A DNA stretch of 5,801 nucleotides from an uncultured Lysobacteraceae bacterium (GTDB taxonomy: Bacteria > Pseudomonadota > Gammaproteobacteria > Xanthomonadales > Rhodanobacteraceae), in the NCBI GenBank assembly GCA_946480705.1, contig CAMLLF010000289.1:1-5801 (forward strand), given 5' to 3'. Position numbers and translations under genes: made by a program. The notes under the pieces are model-generated. The model was not told the origin of the DNA. It worked only from the letters and a program-made list of their open reading frames with translations, and ran no database searches. Shown piece by piece: positions 1 to 5,668 of this stretch; position 1 is the first letter of the stretch, and each line of letters begins with the position of its first letter.

Positions 1-130
1 CGGCGGCGCGCGGTGGCGACGGCGCCGACGGCACGGTCGTGGCCGGTTCCGGCGGCGGCGCTTCGCGTCCGCAGCCGGCCATTGCGACGAGTGTCGCGAG
101 AAGCAGCGATCTGGCGCTAGGCGTGGTCAT
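1..130 (-). CDS. Putative lipoprotein, N-terminal part (cut by window edge)
   Basis: Minus-strand frame starting at ATG 130-128 and open to the left edge, 43 codons visible. The product starts MTTPSARSLLLATLVAMAGC. Arg7 is followed by a hydrophobic stretch (residues 9-18) and a lipobox-like Met-Ala-Gly-Cys with Cys20 as the likely lipidated residue. Met at the -3 position is less usual than Leu. After Cys20 comes a Pro/Ala/Glu-rich linker, typical of the flexible region after the lipid anchor. The start lies 16 bases after the TGA of the secreted protein gene upstream, so co-transcription is likely. I see no good Shine-Dalgarno in that gap, so translational coupling is possible. The functional domain is outside the window, so no function can be given. 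The lipoprotein call rests on the signal peptide alone. Confidence 0.6.
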   Translation of the reverse strand, partial: MTTPSARSLLLATLVAMAGCGREAPPPEPATTVPSAPSPPRAA

Positions 131-146
131 CGTCGTCGACAGGGGA

Positions 147-878
147 TCAAAGGGACTTCGGCGGCCGTTGCTTCCTCGCCTCGGCAACGATCGTTTCGAG
201 CTCGGCCGCGACCTCGGGCGGCTGTTTCGCGATCTCGCTCTCGCAGATGTCGAAGACGCGCGCATGCTGCACGGCGTTGGACGTCAGCGACCAGCGCGCG
301 GCACCGGCCGTCGCAAGCTTGTTGACGTCGCCCTTCACGTTGATCCACGGCAACGCCGACATGATGCGCACGACCGGTTCGCTGTCGCCGGAGGCGAGAA
401 ACGCACCCCAGTTCGCGTCGAGCGTCCAGGCGCCCTGTTCGAGCGGAATCTTCGTGATCGGCATCGGCGAGCCCTCGCTGAGCAGGGACAGGTTCTCTGC
501 CAGCCCAGACCGTGCGGCGAGGATTTCACTGACCGTTTTCTTCGACGCCGGAACGTCGGCGTACCAGATTCCGAGAACGACGACGCCCATCTGGACGTCG
601 TTCAGATCGGCGAGTTGCTTCGCCCACGCGGCGAGCCGGTCCGGATGCTTGCGGACGATGCCGGCAATGAAGCCGAAGGCCGGCGCCTTCGTGCGTTCGC
701 TGTCGAGCATTCCCGAACGCGCCATCAGGCGGACGGCCTCGACGAAACGGTCCGGCTCGGGATTCCGGTAGTGATGCGTCATCCATCGGCTCAGGTCCTC
801 CGGCGATTGAAGCGGCGTGTCTGCGGACGAGGCAACGAGGGACACGAACAGCAGTAGCCATGCGGAAAGAGTTTTCAT
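147..878 (-). CDS. Secreted protein of unknown function, 243 aa
   Basis: Start ATG 878-876, stop TGA 149-147. The N-terminus MKTLSAWLLLFVSLVASSAD is a classical Sec signal peptide: Lys2, hydrophobic core at residues 6-15, and a likely cleavage after Ala19 (Ser-Ser-Ala). The mature part has about 224 residues and no further membrane segment, so it is probably periplasmic or exported. Recurring aromatic landmarks are a WMTHHYRNPEPDRF stretch soon after the signal, WAKQLADL and GIWYAD in the middle, WGAFLASGD, and ARWSLTSNAVQH near the C-terminus. The predicted make-up is helical. The frame stays open far upstream, but the signal peptide fixes the start. Upstream there is only a weak GAGGA about 15 bases before the ATG. 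It looks like a conserved family without a named function. It is followed closely by the lipoprotein gene, which suggests a shared envelope role (inference). Confidence 0.75.
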   Translation of the reverse strand: MKTLSAWLLLFVSLVASSADTPLQSPEDLSRWMTHHYRNPEPDRFVEAVRLMARSGMLDSERTKAPAFGFIAGIVRKHPDRLAAWAKQLADLNDVQMGVVVLGIWYADVPASKKTVSEILAARSGLAENLSLLSEGSPMPITKIPLEQGAWTLDANWGAFLASGDSEPVVRIMSALPWINVKGDVNKLATAGAARWSLTSNAVQHARVFDICESEIAKQPPEVAAELETIVAEARKQRPPKSL

Positions 879-961
879 GGAGCGTCGCTCGATCCTCGGA
901 TGATGTGGCAGGGAAGCGCGTCGCCGGGGCGATGACTCGTCCTCGGTCGCGCTTGGTGCGG

Positions 962-1601
962 TTACCAGAATTTCCACCACGGCTTCGCGGCGGTTCTGCT
1001 GTGTTCGCGGTCGGCGGTGGTAGCGTGCGACGGCGACTCGCGCGGATCCGCGCTGTGCGTGTCGACCGGAAATGCTCCGGACTCGTCCAGTGCGTACACG
1101 AGGTAGTTCCGGTCGGTCGACAGATAGTCGTACGGCGCGCCGAGCCGTCGCGCCAGTTCGAGAATCTCGTCCTCGCTGGCGTAGCTCCAGTCGATGTCGT
1201 GTTCTTCGGCGAGGCGATCGCCGGTGTCGCATTCCACGGCGCCATCGACCGCGAGCACATCGCGGCGAAGCCCGGGGCTGAACAGGCGGAAGCCGTAGCT
1301 GCCCGAAGCGCCTTCGCAGAGCCACGCCAGGATGTCCGTGGCGTGTTCCCGTGCGAAATCGCTCAGCGCATCGTCGCTCGTCATCACGACGAGTTCGGGA
1401 TCGAGGAGCCAGGTCCAGCCGTCCGACTCGTAGGCCGCCTTGCGCACGACATCGCGGTTCGGCCAGCGTCGTCGCGGCGGCCGCCGCGGTGGTGCATACA
1501 AGCGGCGATCCGACGATGCGGTAGTCGAGCCGCGACAACAGATCGCTCATGCGGGAAATGTGGCTGCCCCGGATGCAGACGGCGCTCATATGGAGTGACA
1601 T
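962..1601 (-). CDS. Conserved-looking hypothetical protein, apparently frameshifted
   Basis: Two overlapping minus-strand frames seem to be one gene. The N-terminal part starts at ATG 1601 (MSLHMSAVCIRGSHISRM...), with a weak GGGA 5 bases before it, and reads like real protein through DLLSRLDYRIVGSPLV and TTLAE. After about position 1456 that frame turns into an Arg-rich shadow. The neighbouring frame carries on convincingly from about DVVRKAAYESDGWTWLLDPELVV to a TAA at 964-962, ending PWWKFW. The span is 640 bases, one more than a multiple of three, so removing one base somewhere in 1456-1500 would give a 212-residue protein. Without a correction, the intact frame is 1501-962 with a TTG start and 179 residues, and its first 15 residues look non-coding. 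The product has no signal peptide. Acidic motifs and the phrase GSYGFRLFSPGLRRD stand out. I do not recognise a function. It could be a pseudogene, an assembly error, or a gene using the TTG start. Confidence 0.6.
1473..1488. repeat. 16-base perfect GC palindrome at the frame break
   Basis: CGCGGCGGCCGCCGCG reads the same on both strands. It lies inside the 962-1601 gene, between the last convincing codons of the upstream frame and the first of the downstream frame. A fully GC self-complementary site is a plausible place for polymerase slippage or a base-calling error. It may equally be ordinary high-GC alanine coding sequence. Confidence 0.5.
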
Positions 1602-1762
1602 GGTTGTCCCGGCAGCATGCGCGACGTCGTCGACCGCGCTTTCGTGGTCAAGTTTCGAGCGGAAGCATCCTTGCACGCATGCCGCACTGCGGCAACCGGC
1701 GCCCGGCGCGGCATTTCCGCGGAACGACTTGTCGAATCCGGTCCGTTCGGCGCCCCGCCAGA

Positions 1763-1792
1763 TTGACGCGAAGTGGACAAATGCGCTCTGAT
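1763..1792 (+). promoter_or_regulatory. Candidate sigma-70 promoter for the kinase gene
   Basis: TTGACG at 1763-1768 matches the -35 consensus at five of six bases. It is followed after 18 bases by TCTGAT at 1787-1792, which matches the -10 at four of six. It would give a leader of about 80 bases before the kinase ATG. This is the best pair I see in the gap, but in such GC-rich DNA a chance match is possible. Confidence 0.3.
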
Positions 1793-1866
1793 GCGCGGTA
1801 CGCGAAGCAGCGCCCCGGGGCGGTTCGCCGAAGGCTCGAGGCAGGCGCTTCCGACCGCGGAAAGCT

Positions 1867-1873
1867 GGGAGAG
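1867..1873 (+). promoter_or_regulatory. Ribosome binding site of the kinase gene
   Basis: GGGAGAG ends 5 bases before ATG 1879. It supports this start over the in-frame Met7. Confidence 0.6.
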
Positions 1874-1878
1874 ATCGC

Positions 1879-4602
1879 ATGGAAACGTCGGGCGCAATGC
1901 CGGATTTCCGCCTGATCTTCGAAAGTGCGCCGGGCCTGTACCTGATCCTGACGCCGACGCTGCACATCGTTGCGGTCAGCAATGCCTACCTGCGCGCGAC
2001 GAAGACGTCCCGCGACGAGATACTCGGCCGGCACCTGTTTCAGGTCTTTCCCGACAACCCGGACGATCCCGAGGCCAGCGGCACGCGCAATCTGCGCACG
2101 TCGCTCGAACGCGTGCTCGCCGATCGCGTCGCCGACGCGATGGCCGTGCAGAAGTACGACATCCGCAAGCCGGAGTCCGAAGGCGGCGGGTTCGAGGAGC
2201 GCTACTGGAGTCCGGTGAACACGCCGGTTCCCGACGCCGACGGTTCCGTCCGTTACATCATCCACCGCGTCGAAGACGTCACCGAGTTCGTGCGCGCGCG
2301 TCAGCACGGCCGGGAACAGGCGCAGCTCGCCGAATCGCTGCGCGAGCGCGCCGACCGGTTCGAAGCCGAGATCTTCCAGCGCGCGGCGGAAGTCCAGGAG
2401 GCGAACCGGCGGCTCGAAACGGCGAACCTCGAACTCTCGCGGCTCTATTCGGCGACCAAGGAACTCGACGAGTTGAAGACGCGCCTGTTCTCCAACATCA
2501 GCCATGAACTGCGCACGCCGCTGACCTTGATCCTGGGGCCGGTCGAATGGCTGCTCGGCTGCAGCGGACTCGACGACGAGCAGCGCCGCTGGCTCGAAAC
2601 CATCGCGCGCAATGCGCGCGCGCTGCTGCGTCATGTGAACGACCTGCTCGATGTCGCGAAGCTCGAAGCGGGCAAGATGACCGTGCGCTACGACGAGGTC
2701 GACATGGTCCATCTGACGCGGCTGACGGCGGCCTACTTCGACTCGCTGGCGAGGGAGCGCGGCATCCATTTTCGCGTCGACACGCCGGAGAGCCTGCGCG
2801 TGCAGGCCGACGTCGAGAAGGTGCAGCGGATTCTCGTGAACCTGCTCGCGAACGCATTCAAGTTCACGCCCGATGCCGGACACGTGCATCTGCAGCTGCG
2901 CTGCGAGGCCGGACGCGGTTCCTTCAGCGTCGAGGATTCCGGACCCGGCGTGCCGCCGGCATTGCGCTCGGCGATCTTCGAGCCGTTCCGGCAGGCCGAG
3001 CACGCCGCGACGCGGCGCCACGGCGGCACCGGCCTCGGCCTCGCGATCGTGCGCGAATTCGTCGATCTGATGGGCGGCGCCATCGAGGTCGGCGATTCCG
3101 CGCTCGGCGGCGCGGCGTTTCGCATGGAACTGCCGATGGTCGCGATCGTCGACGCGGAATCCGATGTCGACATCGACGCCGCGCTGCCGCCGGCGGCCGC
3201 GGTCTCGATCGACGAATACCTGCATCCGCTGTCGCGCCCGCGCGGCGAGGATGCGGTTGCGGCCGAAGCCGCCGGCGCGCGCACGCTGCCGCTCGTGCTC
3301 GTCGTCGAGGACAACCGCGAGATGCATCATTTCGTGCGCGACTCGCTGCCCCCGACGGTGCGCACGATCGGTGCGTTCTCGGGACGCGAGGGCGTCGACG
3401 TCGCGATCGCCTCGCGGCCCGATCTGATACTCAGCGACGTGATGATGCCGGACATGAGCGGCGACGAACTCGTGCAGGCGATCCGCGGCATGCCGGAATT
3501 CGACAGTGTTCCGATCATCCTGCTGACCGCCAAGGCCGACGACGAGCTGAAAGTCCGCATGCTCCGGAGCGGCGCGCAGGATTTCCTGACCAAACCCTTC
3601 CTCGTCGCCGAACTCGTCGCGCGCGTCACCAATCAGCTCGCGATGTCGCACGCGCGGCAGATTCTCCAGCGCGAACTCGCGAGCAGCGAGGCCGACGTGT
3701 CGGCGCTCGCGAAGGATCTCGCCGTGCGCAAGCGCGCGCTGGAAGCGACGCTCGACGACCTGCGCGACCGCGATGCGGCGCTGGCCGTGCTGAATGCGCA
3801 GCTCGAACAGCGTGTCGCGGAACGGACCGCGCAGCTCGTCGCCGCGAATCGCGATCTCGAAATCTTCTCGTTCTCCGTGTCGCACGAACTGCGCGCGCCG
3901 GTGCGGCATCTGATCGGTTTCAGCAGGATCCTGAAGGACCGCTACGGCAGTCTTTTCGACGAAGACGGCCGCGTCTACCTGCAATTCATCGCCGACGGCG
4001 CGCGGCGCATGAACGAACTCATGGACGCGCTGCTCGCGATGGGTCGCGTGACGCGCGCGGAACCCGACTGGTGCACGATCGAACTCGGCGAACTCGTCGC
4101 GGAAGTGCGCGGCGAACTCGAACCGGAATTCGCCGGCCGCCGGATCGAGTGGAACGTCGGCACGCTGCCGCTCGTGCATGCCGATCGCCGCCTGCTCAAG
4201 GTCGTGCTGTCGAATCTGCTGCTGAATGCGATAAAGTACACAAAGAAACAGGCGGTCGCCTGCATCGGCATCGGATATTCGCCGTCCGATCACGGCGCCG
4301 GTGCGATCTGGATACGCGACAACGGCGTCGGATTCGAACCGCGCTTCGCCGACCAGCTGTTCGGCGTGTTCCGGCGCCTGCACAGCAAGGAAGAATTCGA
4401 AGGTTCGGGCCTCGGCCTCGCGACGGCACAGCGCATCATTGAAAAGCACCGCGGCCGCATCTGGGCCGAATCGCGGCCGGGCGAAGGCGCGACGTTCTAT
4501 TTCACGCTCGGCGAGCACGAGCCCGCGATGACCGCGCCTGCGCTGTCCGGCGAAGATCGGCACGGAGACGCATTGGCGCACGCGGGAGCCGTGCGGCATT
4601 GA
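1879..4602 (+). CDS. Soluble PAS hybrid sensor kinase with two kinase cores flanking a receiver
   Basis: This 907-residue cytoplasmic signalling protein has no membrane segment or signal peptide. Domains in order: a PAS-like sensor (about 8-138, ending YIIHRVEDVTEF); a linker coil (140-200); HisKA 1 with SHELRTP and phospho-acceptor His209; HATPase 1 with N-box Asn325, DSGPG at 353-357, F-box IFEPF at 366-370 and GTGLGLA at 383-389; an Ala/Asp-rich linker (about 425-468); a receiver (470-592) with Glu477/Asp478, phospho-acceptor Asp520, Thr550 and Lys572; a long coiled coil (about 596-660); HisKA 2 with FSVSHELRAP and His669; HATPase 2 with Asn783, DNGVG at 814-818 and GSGLGLA at 842-848. All catalytic residues are present, so both cores should bind ATP and autophosphorylate (inference from family knowledge). 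The second core resembles bacteriophytochrome-type kinases. The last 27 residues look disordered. There is no Hpt or DNA-binding output, and no partner regulator next to it, so the final target must be elsewhere. The PAS ligand is unknown. Domain calls are confident; direction of phosphotransfer is not. Confidence 0.95.
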   Translation: METSGAMPDFRLIFESAPGLYLILTPTLHIVAVSNAYLRATKTSRDEILGRHLFQVFPDNPDDPEASGTRNLRTSLERVLADRVADAMAVQKYDIRKPESEGGGFEERYWSPVNTPVPDADGSVRYIIHRVEDVTEFVRARQHGREQAQLAESLRERADRFEAEIFQRAAEVQEANRRLETANLELSRLYSATKELDELKTRLFSNISHELRTPLTLILGPVEWLLGCSGLDDEQRRWLETIARNARALLRHVNDLLDVAKLEAGKMTVRYDEVDMVHLTRLTAAYFDSLARERGIHFRVDTPESLRVQADVEKVQRILVNLLANAFKFTPDAGHVHLQLRCEAGRGSFSVEDSGPGVPPALRSAIFEPFRQAEHAATRRHGGTGLGLAIVREFVDLMGGAIEVGDSALGGAAFRMELPMVAIVDAESDVDIDAALPPAAAVSIDEYLHPLSRPRGEDAVAAEAAGARTLPLVLVVEDNREMHHFVRDSLPPTVRTIGAFSGREGVDVAIASRPDLILSDVMMPDMSGDELVQAIRGMPEFDSVPIILLTAKADDELKVRMLRSGAQDFLTKPFLVAELVARVTNQLAMSHARQILQRELASSEADVSALAKDLAVRKRALEATLDDLRDRDAALAVLNAQLEQRVAERTAQLVAANRDLEIFSFSVSHELRAPVRHLIGFSRILKDRYGSLFDEDGRVYLQFIADGARRMNELMDALLAMGRVTRAEPDWCTIELGELVAEVRGELEPEFAGRRIEWNVGTLPLVHADRRLLKVVLSNLLLNAIKYTKKQAVACIGIGYSPSDHGAGAIWIRDNGVGFEPRFADQLFGVFRRLHSKEEFEGSGLGLATAQRIIEKHRGRIWAESRPGEGATFYFTLGEHEPAMTAPALSGEDRHGDALAHAGAVRH

Positions 4603-4765
4603 GGGGCGCGGAGTGGGGGAGTCGGGAACGTGCAGGTTGCGGCGAGCCGCAGGCCAACCGCGGCATCGGCGTCTCTTGGCCACGAAGAACCCCCCGGCGG
4701 AGAATGCAGCCATCGAGCGATCCGCAACCACGCGGTCGCATTCGCCCCGCGAACGCCGCAGCGAG
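4603..4765. other. Convergent intergenic gap with weak hairpins
   Basis: The kinase gene and the cupin gene converge here. Two small inverted repeats could act as terminators: TGCGGC-GA-GCCGCA at 4638-4651, 35 bases after the kinase stop, and TTCGC-CCC-GCGAA at 4741-4753, just past the cupin stop on the minus strand. Neither is followed by a T-run in either direction, so intrinsic termination is not well supported. Nothing coding is convincing. Confidence 0.3.
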
Positions 4766-5071
4766 CTAGTGCAGATGAACCGCCAGCCACCGCGCGCCGT
4801 GCGACACGCGCCGGACCGTGTGCGGGGTTCCCGAGGGGATGAATACCGAGTCGCCGGCGTGGAGTTCGAGAACCTCGCCGGCGAGTTCGAGCATCGCGCT
4901 TCCGGTCAGCAGCACGACCCATTCGTCCTGGCTTTGCAGGTATTCCACGGGCGTCGTATCGGCGGAACTGACGATGCGCTCGACGACGAGATTGCGGTGA
5001 CTGAGCAGCGTGTCGAAGCGTTCGCCCTGTGCAGGCACCTCGGCGTCGACCATGAGATTGCCGGTGCGCAT
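4766..5071 (-). CDS. Small single-domain cupin protein, 101 aa
   Basis: ATG 5071-5069, stop TAG 4768-4766. GAGG lies 9 bases before the start. The product fills one cupin barrel. The region DEWVVLLTGSAMLEL (49-63) fits the first conserved strand pair. GDSVFIPSGTPHTV (73-86) is a clear second cupin motif with Pro79, Gly81 and His84. The C-terminus ends WLAVHLH, common in this kind of small cupin. The usual two histidines of motif 1 are absent: Gln46, Gln48, Glu50 and nearby residues occupy that place, as in the DEWV-type small cupins that I remember from proteobacteria. Metal binding through a canonical 3-His/1-Glu site is therefore doubtful. The substrate is unknown. There is no signal peptide, so it is cytoplasmic. 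It lies 52 bases downstream of the 72-residue gene on the same strand and may be co-transcribed with it. Confidence 0.85.
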   Translation of the reverse strand: MRTGNLMVDAEVPAQGERFDTLLSHRNLVVERIVSSADTTPVEYLQSQDEWVVLLTGSAMLELAGEVLELHAGDSVFIPSGTPHTVRRVSHGARWLAVHLH

Positions 5072-5123
5072 GCGAAGCGGCCTCGTCGGATCGCGTGACG
5101 GACGGCGCCGTGCCGCGGGTCTG

Positions 5124-5342
5124 CTACGGATTCAACACGAGGTCGCGGCTGGCCAGCAGCTTGTCGAGCTCGGCTCCTGCCCTGACCCAGTGCAGGCGAA
5201 GGCGGTCCAGCGAAGCCGTGTCCACGCTCTTGGCGAGCGCGCTCTTGATGAAGGCGCCGCGCGCCTCGTGCTCGGCATGCCGCGCGCGCTCGAGTTCCTG
5301 ATCGAGCCGGCTGCGGAATACGGTGTATTTCTCGTGCGGCAT
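5124..5342 (-). CDS. Small charged helical protein of unknown function, 72 aa
   Basis: ATG 5342-5340, stop TAG 5126-5124. A G-rich Shine-Dalgarno (GGGGGGA, ending at 5348) sits 5 bases before the start. The product is rich in Arg, Glu, Leu and Ala and should be almost wholly helical: residues 8-40 (SRLDQELERARHAEHEARGA onward) could form an amphipathic coiled coil, followed by a second helix at 42-66. It has no Cys, no signal peptide and no membrane segment. I do not recognise the family. Normal composition, a plausible binding site and a position ahead of the cupin favour a real gene. Its Shine-Dalgarno lies in the right arm of a 7-base-pair hairpin, which may limit translation (inference). 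An overlapping frame in the same strand (5374-5132) is Arg/Ser-rich and is judged a shadow. Confidence 0.6.
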   Translation of the reverse strand: MPHEKYTVFRSRLDQELERARHAEHEARGAFIKSALAKSVDTASLDRLRLHWVRAGAELDKLLASRDLVLNP

Positions 5343-5350
5343 CGCCGTCC

Positions 5351-5371
5351 CCCCCGGGTCATCGCCGGGGG
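5351..5371 (-). promoter_or_regulatory. Leader hairpin covering the Shine-Dalgarno of the 72-aa gene
   Basis: On the minus strand, CCCCCGG (5371-5365) pairs perfectly with CCGGGGG (5357-5351) around a 7-base loop. The right arm is the G-run that serves as the ribosome binding site of the gene starting at 5342. In RNA this all-GC stem would hide the binding site, so it could tune translation. No known riboswitch or leader family is recognised. Confidence 0.4.
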
Positions 5372-5388
5372 CAATCCTAGACGCGTCG

Positions 5389-5421
5389 GCGGCGTGAAAT
5401 CTGTGACGATTTCGTCGCCGC
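5389..5421. repeat. Two-part inverted repeat (hairpin or operator)
   Basis: GCGGCG (5389-5394), T, GAAATC (5396-5401), a 6-base loop TGTGAC, GATTTC (5408-5413), GT, CGCCGC (5416-5421). Both 6-base arms are perfect, with a small asymmetric internal loop between them. It lies about 50 bases upstream of the 72-residue gene and about 250 bases before the ThrRS-like frame. There is no T-run, so a terminator is unlikely. An operator for a dimeric regulator or a structured leader is possible. Confidence 0.5.
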
Positions 5422-5668
5422 AGGCGTGGATCGTGCCTAGTCCGGAACGGCGTCGGGCGCCCGCGCGCTCCGGAATCGGGCGTCTACCGGTGTCAGGCGG
5501 GGGACGGGGGCGGCCGCGTTGTCGACGGGCAGTCAGCCCGCGGCGCCGGTTCCGCCCCTGTCACGGCGTGCGCGTAACCGGGCCGGCCGGCGCTTCCCCG
5601 CGGCGCGCGAAACCGGAAAAACGTTCGTCCGCAGCGGATGCTGCCGGCGAAGGACCGAAAAAAAATGT

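Larger units (their letters stand above)
1602..1878. other. Divergent intergenic region
   Basis: This 277-base gap separates the minus-strand unknown gene from the plus-strand kinase and should hold both promoters. It contains a perfect inverted repeat TGCCGC-ACT-GCGGCA at 1680-1694, which could be an operator or a small hairpin. A plus-strand promoter candidate and a good Shine-Dalgarno lie in its right part (listed separately). I could not find a convincing promoter facing the minus-strand gene: a TTGACC hexamer at 1651-1646 has no matching -10. Frames that cross this region are Arg/Pro-rich shadows. Confidence 0.5.
5343..5668. other. Divergent intergenic region rich in inverted repeats
   Basis: These 326 bases separate the 72-residue gene (minus) from the ThrRS-like frame (plus). 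They hold two strong hairpins (listed separately), a G-run cluster at 5496-5513, and a GGCCGGCCGG tract at 5581-5590. A weak minus-strand -10 (TAGGAT, complement of 5374-5379) has no clear -35. The short minus-strand frame 5751-5533 is Arg-rich and overlaps the ThrRS-like start antisense, so it is not called. The right end has AAGGA (5650-5654) and a run of eight A (5658-5665) next to the start region of the plus-strand frame. Confidence 0.45.

Noticed and set aside
39..857. Plus-strand 272-codon frame opposite the secreted protein gene
   Set aside because: Arg-rich shadow. The minus strand carries a signal peptide and natural composition.
860..1915. Plus-strand 351-codon frame opposite the frameshifted gene and across the divergent gap
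   Set aside because: It spans two unrelated regions, has shadow composition, and overlaps the kinase start out of frame.
879..1982. The upstream extension of the 147-878 minus-strand frame to 1982
   Set aside because: The stretch contains another gene's N-terminus and then Arg-rich shadow. The signal peptide at 878 marks the true start.
2547..4442. A 631-codon plus-strand frame inside the kinase gene
   Set aside because: Extremely Arg-rich translation in a shifted frame of the kinase; no domains.
4638..4651. Hairpin as intrinsic terminator of the kinase gene
   Set aside because: Stem of six bases with a two-base centre and no T-run on either strand; kept only as a note on the gap.
1648..4731. 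A 1027-codon open frame antisense to the kinase gene
   Set aside because: It is rich in Arg, His and Ala, has no recognisable domain, and is the expected complement of a GC-rich gene with G/C third positions. The plus-strand frame has full kinase and receiver motifs.
5402..5407. TGTGAC as a CRP half-site
   Set aside because: Only one half matches TGTGA; no TCACA follows at the required spacing.
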